Made by a program: the position numbers and the translations under genes
Source of the DNA: Chitinophagaceae bacterium
Lineage (GTDB): Bacteria > Bacteroidota > Bacteroidia > Chitinophagales > Chitinophagaceae
Length of the DNA stretch: 64,000 bases
Direction of reading: 5' to 3'
Assembly: GCA_017307755.1 (NCBI GenBank)
Contig: JAFKGQ010000013.1
Location: 62,001 to 126,000, forward strand
In this document: piece by piece, positions 26,561 to 35,927 of the stretch
How positions within the stretch are numbered: the stretch's first letter is position 1
Layout: each line of letters begins with the position of its first letter
The notes under the pieces: model-generated
The model's input: the letters and a program-made list of their open reading frames with translations, nothing else
Told to the model about the DNA's origin: nothing
Databases searched by the model: none

Positions 26561-27739
26561 ATGAACAACAGGAACAGGAACCTTCAATATAGGATCGCCG
26601 TCGTTATTTTCTTTTTTGTAAACGGTTTTTTATATGCCAACTGTACAGGTCGTCTACCCGAGCTCAAGGACTATTTTGGAGTATCCAACAGCACTTTGGG
26701 AACGATGCTTTTCACCACGGCTATCGGCGCGCTGGTTGCCATGCCGCTCACCGGCTGGCTGACGACCCGGTACAACAGCGGAAAACTGACGATCTATGCG
26801 GGGTTTTTGTTTTGTTGTATCGTGCCCTTTATCCCTTACAGCCAAAACATCTGGGTCGGCCGTCTGAGCTTTTTTCTGACCGGCTTTTTTTCCGGCGCTA
26901 TGGATATTACGATGAACGGGCAGGCCGTATTTGTTGAAAGGAAATACAAAAAAACGATCATGTCCTCCTTTCATGCGGCCTACAGCATCGGTATGGCGCT
27001 GGGGGCCGGATCGGGTTCCATATTTGCCAACTATCACTATCCTCTGCGTTATCACCTCTTGTATGTCGCGATAGGAGGCATCATCGCCCTGGCTATCGTA
27101 TCGCCTGTGATCTTGCAACAGCAGGCCGGCAACACGACAGCGGCTGTCGAAAAAGGGGACGGGAAACAGCGGGTCCCTCTTTTGATCTGGCTCATCGCCG
27201 TCATAGGATTTTGCGGAATGACGGGTGAAGGGTCCATAGTAGACTGGTCTGCCATTTACATGCACACGGTAGTGGGTAAAACAAAGGCGTTTAGCGCACT
27301 TGCGGTGGGCTCGTTTGCCACTGCTATGACCATTGGCCGTCTATTCGGAGACAGGTTGATCGATAAGGCAGGAAAACAGACGATATTATTTTGCAGCTGT
27401 TTTGCCGCGATCGCGGGACTGGCAATTGTCCTGCTCTTTGTATCCGCGTCTGCCGTCCTTTTGGGATTCTTTCTGGTAGGAATAGGACTGTCAAATGTAG
27501 TTCCCCTCACTTATTCCACAGCGGGTAATATAAAAGGTATCGAGCCGGCCGCCGGGATCGCTATTGCAAGCACCATCGGGTACAGCGGATTTTTTATAGG
27601 CCCGCCGGCCATCGGCTATCTGGCAGATGGCTTTGGACTCAGGGTCGGGCTGTGTTTTACGCTGGGATTGTTTTTGATCATGCTGGGAATGATCACCTAT
27701 ATTACCAGGGGGCAGAACAGCCGAACAATCAGTGTTTAA
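26561..27739 (+). CDS. Major facilitator superfamily transporter
   Basis: The protein has twelve predicted membrane helices in 392 residues. The loop between helices 2 and 3 is MPLTGWLTTRYNSGKLT and an equivalent in the second half is TIGRLFGDRLIDKAGKQ, the degenerate signature A motifs of MFS carriers. GYSGFFIGPPAIGYLADGFG near the C-terminus is typical of sugar- or drug-type MFS proteins. The substrate is unknown. GATATTTG just upstream of the ATG is one mismatch from the -7 consensus. Confidence 0.83.
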   Translation: MNNRNRNLQYRIAVVIFFFVNGFLYANCTGRLPELKDYFGVSNSTLGTMLFTTAIGALVAMPLTGWLTTRYNSGKLTIYAGFLFCCIVPFIPYSQNIWVGRLSFFLTGFFSGAMDITMNGQAVFVERKYKKTIMSSFHAAYSIGMALGAGSGSIFANYHYPLRYHLLYVAIGGIIALAIVSPVILQQQAGNTTAAVEKGDGKQRVPLLIWLIAVIGFCGMTGEGSIVDWSAIYMHTVVGKTKAFSALAVGSFATAMTIGRLFGDRLIDKAGKQTILFCSCFAAIAGLAIVLLFVSASAVLLGFFLVGIGLSNVVPLTYSTAGNIKGIEPAAGIAIASTIGYSGFFIGPPAIGYLADGFGLRVGLCFTLGLFLIMLGMITYITRGQNSRTISV

Positions 27740-27765
27740 ACTTTGTTATTCCCTAAATTCTCATT

Positions 27766-28788
27766 ATGGAAATAGGGATCGATAGCTTTGCCAAGGTTTC
27801 TTTTACTGATAATATGACCTCGAACGACGAGCCTGTGGATGTTATGGACAGGTTACTGGAGAGGATAGTGTATGCGGACCAGGCCGGGTTGGATGTCTTT
27901 GGCATTGGAGAGCATCATCGTAAGGAATTCCTCGACTCCGCCCCTGCGGTGATCCTGGCCGCCGCCGCCGCCAGGACCGAACGTATACGTCTGACCAGTG
28001 CGGTCACCGTGCTGAGCGCAGCCGACCCGGTGAGGGTTTTTCAAAATTTTTCTACGCTGGACCTGATCTCAAAAGGCCGTGCCGAGATGGTGGTAGGCCG
28101 GGGATCATTTATCGAATCTTTCCCCCTCTTTGGACAAAACCTGGAAGACTATGACGCCCTTTTTGCCGAGAAACTCGATCTGTTGCTGCAAATCAGGGCC
28201 GGCGAAAAGATCACCTGGTCGGGAAAGTTCCGTCCTGCCTTACAGAGCCAGTCTGTTTATCCAAGACCTGTTCAAAAGAAGATCCCCATCTGGGTAGGGG
28301 TCGGCGGCACACCTCAGTCATTTGTCCGCGCGGGTATGCTGGGTCTTCCTTTAATGGTGGCCGTCATTGGAGGTGAAACCCATCGCTTCAGACCATTGAT
28401 CGATCTCTATAAAGCTGCCGGCGTCAAGGCAGGTCATCCGGAGGGTAGCTTGCAAGTAGGGCTTCATTCACTTGGTTATGTAGCTGCAACCAGCCGGCAG
28501 GCGGCCGACGAATTTTTTCCAGGCTACGCCGAAGCCTTTACAAAGGTTGGCAAAGAACGTGGCTGGCCGCCGGTGACACGGGCAGGCTTTGATGCGCAGC
28601 TTGGTGATAAAGGGGCATTGATGGTGGGCTCACCCGATGAGGTAGCCGAAAAGATCCTTCGTCATAGCGAGGCCCTGGGCGGTGTGTCGAGGGTCACTTT
28701 TCAAATGGATAACGCGGCGTTGCCACAAAACAAATTGTTAAAATCGATCGAACTCATAGGGGAAAAAGTCTTACCTCAGATACATTGA
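27766..28788 (+). CDS. LLM-class flavin-dependent oxidoreductase
   Basis: The protein is a luciferase-like TIM barrel: DVFGIGEHHRKEFLDSAP, AVTVLSAADPVRVFQNFSTL, LISKGRAEMVVGRGSF and KKIPIWVGVGGTPQSF are the family landmarks. The 340 residues fit the group that oxidises organic substrates with reduced FMN or F420; the substrate is unknown. It starts 26 bases after the MFS transporter stop and is probably co-transcribed with it under AraC control. Confidence 0.85.
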   Translation: MEIGIDSFAKVSFTDNMTSNDEPVDVMDRLLERIVYADQAGLDVFGIGEHHRKEFLDSAPAVILAAAAARTERIRLTSAVTVLSAADPVRVFQNFSTLDLISKGRAEMVVGRGSFIESFPLFGQNLEDYDALFAEKLDLLLQIRAGEKITWSGKFRPALQSQSVYPRPVQKKIPIWVGVGGTPQSFVRAGMLGLPLMVAVIGGETHRFRPLIDLYKAAGVKAGHPEGSLQVGLHSLGYVAATSRQAADEFFPGYAEAFTKVGKERGWPPVTRAGFDAQLGDKGALMVGSPDEVAEKILRHSEALGGVSRVTFQMDNAALPQNKLLKSIELIGEKVLPQIH

Positions 28789-28829
28789 GTATTTTGGGGC
28801 GGTGAGTAAATGTTTACCCTGTCCCTGAC

Positions 28830-31016
28830 ATGAAAAAAGTCGCGATCGGCCTTCTCCTCCTTCTCCTGCTGCATGGTTCTTCCAGCGGGCAATCCATTAT
28901 TTTCAACGATCCCAGGGATCTGTATGAGATTGTGGACGGGACTTGTACCTATAAAAAACTTAATCAGTCAAATATAACACAGCCGCTCGCCTTCCCGTTC
29001 AGCCTGGCGAGGTTCAAGGATACGATATATATATTGATGGCCAATAACGATGTCTATCGCTCGACCATGACCTCGCCGGATAAACTTGTCCGTATTGGTC
29101 ATATCCCTACGCTTGAAACGGCCCTCAGCTTTTGTGCCGACAAACACGGTTCACTATATGGAATAGCAGGATTGGACCTCTACCGGTACAACCCCCACTC
29201 CGGCGAATTTAATATGCTGGGCACAGTCCCCCAGATGCCGGGAGGGGACATGCTATTTTATAAGGATACGTTGATGTATATATCCGAATCAGGCGTCATT
29301 GCCGTGAATATGAAGAACCCCTCCGCTTCACAAATGATCATACCCATCCCCGGCTACTACCTGGTCGGGATAGCGACCATTCCGGTGGACTGTACCCACA
29401 ACAAATTGTACGGTATTGGGACTGCCCAGGGGCAAACCTATCCCGACATGCTCGAGATCGACCCGGAAACCAGGAGCGTCACAGGCCCGGTGTGTCATAT
29501 TCCTTATTTCGTATTGGATGCCGCCAGCCAGGTGGAGGATGGCACCACCCTGGGTGTCACCGTCGACTCCATTGACCTGCAGTCACTGTGCGGAACAGCC
29601 ACCACGGGTGGCGCGCATATCTTTGCCTACACCGCCGCCAATGGCGACCTCACTTATACGCTGGATGGCATAAAAACAAATACAACAGGCGTTTTTGACA
29701 ACCTTGCCCTGGGCTCTCACACGGTGCATATTACCAACGTTACCGGATGTTCTAAAGACACTTCATTTACTATTACGAAAGGGCTTTCCGACGTCGTCAA
29801 CCTTACTTCTATGAACCCGACCGATTGTTATCACATGGATGGCAGCGTCGATATCCTCGCCTCTACAGGAACGCCGGCCCTGCAGTACAGCCTGAATGAT
29901 GGACCGCTGCAGCCGGCCCCCCATTTCGAAGGTCTTGGCGCAGGCACTTATAAATTGAAAATCATCGACGGGGGACATTGTACAAAAGACACTTCGGTAT
30001 CTTTACGTTATATACATCCCGTTACCTTCCTCGATCACGTGACGGTGTCACGGCCCGTCTGTACAGCGAAGAATGGCGCTCTCCACATTACGCTTGCAAC
30101 AGGGATAGACATACGCAATATTCAGTTACTGGTGGATGGTCTTCCCCAATCCGGGCTGGATGCTGCGGGGCTGGGTGCAGGCTATCATATGTTAAGCATT
30201 ATCAACTCATCGGGTTGCAAATATGACACGAGCATACAGCTGTCATCCATCAACAATAATGAGCCCGGCATCCATGTCACAGTGTCGGACCCGGTATGTC
30301 TACCCGACAACGGCAGCGTCACGCTATTTGTCGACGGAATAGATGCCCCCTATACTACCAGCCTGGACCAGGCCGCTTATTCCTCTGCAACAAATTATAC
30401 AGGCATATTCGCCGGCCGGCATTTGTTAAGCGTAATGGATAAGGATGGCTGCAGCTGGGACACGACCCTCACCCTCCATCCCTACAATAGGGAGTCTGTT
30501 ACCATCGACGTGGACTCCGTCAACCCCGATTGCAGACAGCTGAACAAAGGTCAGGCAACGATCCATGTCGACGGATCAAGACCTCCTTATCTATTGCAAC
30601 ACAATGGCAATACCTATAGCAACGGCAGCACCATCAGCGGGCTGAATGACGGCCGGCAGTCTTTTCCTATTGTCAATGCCGACGGCTGTACCGTCGACAG
30701 CGCTGTTTTTATATTGCAATTACAAATGTTGCCGGGATGCGACACCTTCTATATGCCAAAAGCATTTACGCCAAATGGGGACGGCAACAACGATATATTC
30801 AGACCTATCCACAGCCCTTATCTGTCAAATTATCTCCTGGAGATATATAACCGCTGGGGCCAACGGGTGTACGCTGACAAAGACGTCCTTAAAGGATGGG
30901 ACGGGACGTCGGGCGGCCGCCCGCTTCCAGCAGGCGCCTATGTATGGATGATCCGGTACGAAAATTTTGAAAAACAGATCCGATATCTAAAAGGCGAAGT
31001 ACTGCTCCTGCGTTAA
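28830..31016 (+). CDS. Secreted SprB-repeat protein with gliding-motility-associated C-terminal domain (T9SS cargo)
   Basis: A signal peptide precedes a propeller-like N-terminal region (about 25-240). Five roughly 75-80-residue SprB-type repeats follow, each ending with a related turn: GCSKDTSFTI, HCTKDTSVSL, GCKYDTSIQL, GCSWDTTLTL and GCTVDSAVFI. The C-terminus (about 645-728) is the CHU_C/type B sorting domain, with FMPKAFTPNGDGNNDIF-like spacing, YNRWGQRVY, GWDGTSGGRPLPAGAYVW and a final GEVLLLR. Such domains direct export through the type IX secretion system to the cell surface. It is probably an adhesin or surface-layer component. It lies upstream of the exopolysaccharide operon but is separated from it by a terminator. 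Confidence 0.85.
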   Translation: MKKVAIGLLLLLLLHGSSSGQSIIFNDPRDLYEIVDGTCTYKKLNQSNITQPLAFPFSLARFKDTIYILMANNDVYRSTMTSPDKLVRIGHIPTLETALSFCADKHGSLYGIAGLDLYRYNPHSGEFNMLGTVPQMPGGDMLFYKDTLMYISESGVIAVNMKNPSASQMIIPIPGYYLVGIATIPVDCTHNKLYGIGTAQGQTYPDMLEIDPETRSVTGPVCHIPYFVLDAASQVEDGTTLGVTVDSIDLQSLCGTATTGGAHIFAYTAANGDLTYTLDGIKTNTTGVFDNLALGSHTVHITNVTGCSKDTSFTITKGLSDVVNLTSMNPTDCYHMDGSVDILASTGTPALQYSLNDGPLQPAPHFEGLGAGTYKLKIIDGGHCTKDTSVSLRYIHPVTFLDHVTVSRPVCTAKNGALHITLATGIDIRNIQLLVDGLPQSGLDAAGLGAGYHMLSIINSSGCKYDTSIQLSSINNNEPGIHVTVSDPVCLPDNGSVTLFVDGIDAPYTTSLDQAAYSSATNYTGIFAGRHLLSVMDKDGCSWDTTLTLHPYNRESVTIDVDSVNPDCRQLNKGQATIHVDGSRPPYLLQHNGNTYSNGSTISGLNDGRQSFPIVNADGCTVDSAVFILQLQMLPGCDTFYMPKAFTPNGDGNNDIFRPIHSPYLSNYLLEIYNRWGQRVYADKDVLKGWDGTSGGRPLPAGAYVWMIRYENFEKQIRYLKGEVLLLR

Positions 31017-31132
31017 ACAACCGTTGTCCGGGAAGGCAAATAGATATTTGTTAATGACTCGTTACGAGGCAGCTTCCGGGGGCAACCAACTGTCTGTCAT
31101 ATTCGTGACGGATAAAAACAAGCTTAAACATT

Positions 31133-31849
31133 ATGAAATTCTCTACTTGCAGCAAACTGGTTATCGCGTTGTTAATGACCAATTCTCTCATAATGACAGC
31201 ACGGGCGCAGGTGCAATTGGGGGTAAAAGGAGGGTTGAACATCGCGGAGATGCTGACCAACGGAAGCCCAACCACCATTATCAACGGAACTGACGAGCAT
31301 CTGAAATATTATCCTTTTACTACTGCTCATGGAGGTGTATTTGCATACATTCCGTTTGCAAAAAAATGGGGTCTGCAGCCGGAGCTGGTATTCTCCATGC
31401 AGGGGACGACAGGCAAGCCTGAAATGGATTACCTGGTTTCAGTGACTGAAGAAGATTACCGGTTCAGCTATCTCAACATCCCCATCCTGGTGAAATATAA
31501 ATTACCGCTGGGTTTCTTTGCGGAGACAGGTCCGCAGATAGGGTTGCTCGTACACGCGAAGATCAGCGAAACGCTGGTTGGCGCCACCAGCACTGTCAAC
31601 TATAGCATAAAGAATCAGTTCAAGTCCACCGACCTCAGCTGGGCGCTGGGAGCTGGGTATTGCAGTCCTTTTAATCTGGGCTTTGACGTACGTTACAACC
31701 TTGGACTAAGCGATATCAATCAGGCCTCGGCCAAAGGTCTGACCACCGCACCTATCCCCAATGGTAAGATGAAAAACAGCGTCTTCCAGATCGGCGCCTT
31801 CTATATATTTGGAAAACCGAGGTTCAATCCCCCGGCGCCTTCGGAGTAA
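31133..31849 (+). CDS. PorT-like outer-membrane beta-barrel protein
   Basis: The signal peptide ends at TARAQ and is followed by VQLGVKGGLNIAEML, the typical start of the PorT/OMP_b-brl_2 barrel. Alternating strands (LQPELVFSMQGTTG, YLNIPILVKYKLP, FFAETGPQIGLLVHA) run to the end. The 238 residues fit an 8-strand barrel. Its function is unknown. It ends 31 bases before a strong terminator that separates it from the exopolysaccharide operon. Confidence 0.82.
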   Translation: MKFSTCSKLVIALLMTNSLIMTARAQVQLGVKGGLNIAEMLTNGSPTTIINGTDEHLKYYPFTTAHGGVFAYIPFAKKWGLQPELVFSMQGTTGKPEMDYLVSVTEEDYRFSYLNIPILVKYKLPLGFFAETGPQIGLLVHAKISETLVGATSTVNYSIKNQFKSTDLSWALGAGYCSPFNLGFDVRYNLGLSDINQASAKGLTTAPIPNGKMKNSVFQIGAFYIFGKPRFNPPAPSE

Positions 31850-31880
31850 CAACTCAACAATGATAAAGTACTATTCCGGA

Positions 31881-31909
31881 AGAGCCTTTGCAGGCTCTTT
31901 TTCTTTTTA
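31881..31909 (+). terminator. Rho-independent terminator upstream of the exopolysaccharide operon
   Basis: AGAGCC (31881-31886) pairs with GGCTCT (31893-31898) around a 6-base loop and is followed by a T-rich tail to 31909. It closes the barrel-protein transcript. The next 150 bases are A/T-rich, hold no gene and probably carry the promoter of the polysaccharide operon, although no perfect TAnnTTTG box is seen. Confidence 0.85.
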
Positions 31910-32063
31910 TATAAAAATATTTCGTATTTCTACGCGGCTTCAATATAATATATTATTTTTATATCCTCATTCATTAGCCCTTTCCTAAACCCTTTTCACT
32001 CCCTGTTATTTATTTCCTTTTCGCCTGTTCATACCTGTCCATAAAGACCGGAAGGTATCCCTT

Positions 32064-33560
32064 ATGCCTTCCAAAAGGTCCGATTACTTTGAAAATGATA
32101 ACCCTTTTATGGAAACCTTCACCTTACGGAATTACTCAATATCCAAAGAGTATGTTTTTGACCATATCCCATCCACAAAAACGTTGATCAATACCATCAA
32201 TCCCCACTCATGGGTGATGGCCGACAGGGATAATGAGTTTCAATCCGCCCTCCAGGCAAGCGATATATTGCTGCCCGACGGTGTGGGCATCGTACTTACC
32301 GCCCGTCTTTTATGGCATGAGCGTTTCCCGAAGATCGCGGGTTACGACCTGCACAAAATGATCCTCACCAAGCTCAATCAGGTAGCAGGCAGGTGCTTCT
32401 ATCTGGGCGCGTCTCCACAAGTCCTCTATCGCATCCGGCAAAAGCTGCGGGAAGAATATCCCAATATCGAGGTCGGCACCTATACACCTCCCTATAGGGA
32501 AACTTTTTCCAGGGAAGAAAGTCTCCAGATGGTAGAAGCTATCAACCAGTTCAAGCCGGATGTGCTGTTCGTGGGCATGACGGCTCCCAAGCAGGAGAAA
32601 TGGCTGTATCAATATAAGTCGATGATACAGGCCAATGTAATGTGCGCCATCGGCGGCGCCTTTGATTTCTATGCAGAGACAAAACCCCGGGCGCCGCAAT
32701 GGATGATACAACATGGTCTGGAGTGGCTCCACAGACTGATGCAGGAGCCAAAGAGGATGTGGAAAAGGAACCTGGTATCCACTCCCAGCTTTATTTTCAA
32801 AATGCTGATGCTAAAATGCAGACAAAAAATAAAGCTCTTTACACTGATAGCGATTCTTTTTACAGTCTCTTGCACCAGTTCGAAAAAGGTAGCCTATCTG
32901 CAGGATGCCGCATGGTACAATCGCCAAAAGATCTCCGGGGCTTATCTGATAAAGATCGGGATCGACGATGTATTGTCCATCGTCGTCAGCAGCAAGGACA
33001 CGGTGCTGACCAAACCTTTTAACAGAAGCCCGGGAGGACAGGGGTTTCTTGTCGACGCCGGCGGCAACATCGATTATCCTGTTTTTGGACAAATAAAGGC
33101 GGCCGGATCGACCACCACCGCCCTGGCAGACTCGATCAAGGCCAGGTTGATAAGCGGTGGACATATAAAAGACCCCATCGTAGCCGTCAAATTGCTCAAT
33201 TTTAAGATCTCTGTCATGGGTGAGGTTAACAGACCCGGGGTATTCCCGATCCCTTCTGAAAGAGTCACTATTCTGGAAGCCATTACCATGGCGGGGGATA
33301 TGACGGTTTATGGAAGGAGGGACAAGGTGCTCATTGTCCGGGAAGAGGATGGACAACGGGACATGTATTATCTCGATGTCAACTCGACAGCATTGTTCAA
33401 CTCTCCTTATTACTACCTCAAGCAGAATGATCTGGTCTATGTGGAGCCCAACCGGGCCAAGGCAGCGCAAAGCGAATATGATCCCAGGCTGCCGGTGATC
33501 CTGACGGGCGCAAGTGTCCTTACCTCTCTTGTATCCTTAATTATATTGATTGCCAAATAA
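32064..33560 (+). CDS. WecG/TagA/CpsF glycosyltransferase fused in frame to a Wza-type polysaccharide export lipoprotein
   Basis: Residues about 16-245 form a complete WecG/TagA/CpsF glycosyltransferase: LLPDGVGIVLTARLL with the catalytic Asp, KIAGYDL, VGMTAPKQEKWL, AIGGAFDFYAETKPRAPQWM, and the C-terminal membrane-targeting appendage. The frame continues without a stop into KIKLFTLIAILFTVSC, a lipoprotein signal with Cys270. A Poly_export domain (YLIKIGIDDVLSIVVS), an SLBB domain (SVMGEVNRPGVFPI) and a C-terminal membrane helix follow. In-frame ATGs at 32802 and 32808 sit exactly where a separate Wza lipoprotein would start. The product may be cut by signal peptidase II, or the second half may have its own start. 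Met16 (32109) is a possible start for the whole protein. Confidence 0.85.
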   Translation: MPSKRSDYFENDNPFMETFTLRNYSISKEYVFDHIPSTKTLINTINPHSWVMADRDNEFQSALQASDILLPDGVGIVLTARLLWHERFPKIAGYDLHKMILTKLNQVAGRCFYLGASPQVLYRIRQKLREEYPNIEVGTYTPPYRETFSREESLQMVEAINQFKPDVLFVGMTAPKQEKWLYQYKSMIQANVMCAIGGAFDFYAETKPRAPQWMIQHGLEWLHRLMQEPKRMWKRNLVSTPSFIFKMLMLKCRQKIKLFTLIAILFTVSCTSSKKVAYLQDAAWYNRQKISGAYLIKIGIDDVLSIVVSSKDTVLTKPFNRSPGGQGFLVDAGGNIDYPVFGQIKAAGSTTTALADSIKARLISGGHIKDPIVAVKLLNFKISVMGEVNRPGVFPIPSERVTILEAITMAGDMTVYGRRDKVLIVREEDGQRDMYYLDVNSTALFNSPYYYLKQNDLVYVEPNRAKAAQSEYDPRLPVILTGASVLTSLVSLIILIAK

Positions 33561-33561
33561 T

Positions 33562-35901
33562 ATGAACAGTAATTTCCGGCTGGAAAAAAACAAGACGGAA
33601 GATTTCCGTCTCCGTAACCTGGTAGAACAACTGGTCCATCTCTGGTACTGGTTCGTCGCGGCTGTCCTCCTGGCGCTGGGTATAGGATATATCCTGTTGA
33701 AGGTGACACCGGCTGCCTATAAACTAAGCGCTGTTATCATGGTGGATAGCCGTAACAAAATGACTGGGATGAACTCAGGCCCATCCACGCTGCTCGACCC
33801 CAGCATGCTGCCGGACAACAATAACAATGCGGAAAAAACGGTACAGGTGTTGCGGTCCGCCAGGCTCATCCGCGACGTTGTCCGACGTCTGAAACTCAAC
33901 CAGTCTTACTCGGTCAAGGCCGGCCTCAGACGCAGGGAGCTTTATAGTCTCTCCCCTATTACAATCGACCTCTGGGGTAAAGACCTCCCCGCGTCGGACT
34001 TTCTTGTCAGCCCCCTGAACAATCATGCCTGCAAAATATCCGATGTGAGCATCGGAGGGGACAATATCTCTTTCTCGAGGACGGCATCATTCGGAGATAC
34101 GCTTACGACACCCATGGGCACCATGGTGATCAATAAGTCCGACGCCCCCGATGCAGCAACGTTCGCGGACCCTGTCATGGTGATCAGGTCGGACGCGGAC
34201 TCCATCGCCGCGCTCTACAGAGATCGTATCAGCGTGGAGGTAGACGATGAAAAAGCGGAAGTAGTGAGGATATCGCTGATCGAGAACAATTACAAAAAGA
34301 CGGAGGACTTTATCAATATGCTGATAGCCGTCTACAACGAGTATACCCTGGCGGACAAGAACAAGGCAGCCGAAAATACGGCCAACTTTATCAAGGAAAG
34401 GGTGGCTCTCATCGGTCTGGAGTTGGGCGACGTGGATAAGGAGATCGAGCAATTTAAAAAATCCAATAACCTCACCAATATCGAGGGTGAGGCGAAACTG
34501 TATCTCACCAATGAAAGCCAGTTCCGTTCAAGCGCAACAGATCTTGCTACCCAGGCGGGACTGGCGGATCATATGGTCGCCTTTCTTTCAGACCCCAGGA
34601 ACAGGAATGAATTGCTGCCCGCCAACAGCGGCGCCGCCGACAATGGTCTTGGTCAGTTAGTGCTTTCCTATAACCAGACGCTGGCAAGCCGGAACAAACT
34701 AATAGAGAATTCAAGCTCCGAAAGCCAGGCCGTCAAAGATCTGAATGCCTCTCTGGCCACCGCCAGAACAACGCTGATAAAGTCATTCGAGAACCTGAAA
34801 TATTCCCTATGGTCACAGATGAAAGGGCTCAAGGCGCAACAGCAGAGCGTATCGGGGCATTTAAAACAGCTGCCCGAACAGGAGCGGGGGTTACAAAGTA
34901 TTTCAAGACAACAGCAGATAAAAGAGCAGCTGTACCTGTACCTTCTTCAAAAACGAGAAGAAAACGCCCTCAACCTTGCCCTCACCACCTCCAACATCCG
35001 GGTGATCGACTACGCCGAGGGAAGCCGGAAACCCGTCAGCCCCAATAAAATGCGTATCATGTCGATGGCCTTTGTCATAGGGCTTGTGTTTCCCGCAGGC
35101 TTTATTTATCTCCTGCAGCAATTGAATACCCGTGTAAGAGGTAAAAAAGATATCGAGACACATACCTCCATTCCTATCATCGGTCAGATCCCGCAGGGTG
35201 ACAAATCCCGATCGGCAGAGGTCGTCACGCAAGATCCGGGCAAGGATGATATATCGGAAGCTTTTCGTATCGTCCGGTCCAACCTCCGTTTTGTCCTGCC
35301 GTCCGCATCAGAGAAGGTCATGATGATCACCTCCACACAGAGCGGAGAAGGCAAGACCTTTATATCTTTTAACCTGGCCATTTCTCTTGCGCTTGCCAAT
35401 AAACGGGTGATCCTAGTCAATACGGACATACGAAAGAAAAGCAGTTCGCCCGGCGCCTTCAACAGCGGGCACAGCGGCCTCACCAATTATCTTTCCGGCA
35501 GCGAGACGGACCCTGAACAGATCATCGTCAAAGGGAGGCTGCATCCCAATCTGGATGTCATCAGCTCGGGAGCTATTCCGCCCAATCCGGCAGAGCTGTT
35601 GATGAACGATCGGCTGGATCGTCTGATCGAAACGCTCAAAAAGGACTATGACTATATCATCCTCGACAATGTTCCCATGCGGCAGGTGGCCGACGCGACC
35701 ATTGTAAGCAGGGTGATCGACCTCACTATCTATGTCATCAGGGAAGGAGTCCTGGACCGTCGCATGCTGCCTGAGATCCAAAAGTATCATCAAACCGCAA
35801 GGCTCAAGAATATGGTCATATTGTTGAATGGCTGCAGCCAGGGCAAATGGAGCTATGGATATGGTTACGGTTATGGTTATGGGTATGGGTACGGATCGTA
35901 A
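33562..35901 (+). CDS. Wzc/GumC-type polysaccharide copolymerase and tyrosine autokinase
   Basis: The ATG at 33562 begins one base after the upstream stop; the open frame also has a TTG at 33550. An N-terminal Wzz domain with a membrane helix (WFVAAVLLALGIGYILL) is followed by long coiled coils and a second helix (MSMAFVIGLVFPAGFIYLL). The kinase domain has Walker A (TSTQSGEGKTF), a Walker A' of altered form (VILVNTDIRK instead of the usual IDxDxR) and Walker B (YIILDNVP instead of D-T/x-PP). The C-terminus is seven YG repeats, the tyrosine cluster expected to be phosphorylated. It controls chain length and export with Wza. Confidence 0.88.
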   Translation: MNSNFRLEKNKTEDFRLRNLVEQLVHLWYWFVAAVLLALGIGYILLKVTPAAYKLSAVIMVDSRNKMTGMNSGPSTLLDPSMLPDNNNNAEKTVQVLRSARLIRDVVRRLKLNQSYSVKAGLRRRELYSLSPITIDLWGKDLPASDFLVSPLNNHACKISDVSIGGDNISFSRTASFGDTLTTPMGTMVINKSDAPDAATFADPVMVIRSDADSIAALYRDRISVEVDDEKAEVVRISLIENNYKKTEDFINMLIAVYNEYTLADKNKAAENTANFIKERVALIGLELGDVDKEIEQFKKSNNLTNIEGEAKLYLTNESQFRSSATDLATQAGLADHMVAFLSDPRNRNELLPANSGAADNGLGQLVLSYNQTLASRNKLIENSSSESQAVKDLNASLATARTTLIKSFENLKYSLWSQMKGLKAQQQSVSGHLKQLPEQERGLQSISRQQQIKEQLYLYLLQKREENALNLALTTSNIRVIDYAEGSRKPVSPNKMRIMSMAFVIGLVFPAGFIYLLQQLNTRVRGKKDIETHTSIPIIGQIPQGDKSRSAEVVTQDPGKDDISEAFRIVRSNLRFVLPSASEKVMMITSTQSGEGKTFISFNLAISLALANKRVILVNTDIRKKSSSPGAFNSGHSGLTNYLSGSETDPEQIIVKGRLHPNLDVISSGAIPPNPAELLMNDRLDRLIETLKKDYDYIILDNVPMRQVADATIVSRVIDLTIYVIREGVLDRRMLPEIQKYHQTARLKNMVILLNGCSQGKWSYGYGYGYGYGYGYGS
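35854..35895 (+). repeat. Seven-copy hexanucleotide tract encoding the Tyr-Gly tail of Wzc
   Basis: The tract has seven TAY-GGN units in tandem (Tyr-Gly x7) at the 3' end of the kinase gene. The units are near-identical, so replication slippage could add or remove six bases and change the number of phosphorylatable tyrosines without shifting the frame. Confidence 0.8.
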
Positions 35902-35927
35902 ACCTCAAATCACAAAAACTATTCTCA

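Noticed and set aside
26654..27265. 203-residue minus-strand open frame
   Set aside because: It is antisense to the MFS transporter; its composition is rich in Arg, Gly and His, as expected for a shadow frame.
35847..35927. Upstream extension of the OmpA gene with a Trp/Leu-rich N-terminus
   Set aside because: It is the Tyr-Gly repeat DNA of Wzc read in another frame; a proper signal peptide starts at 35928.
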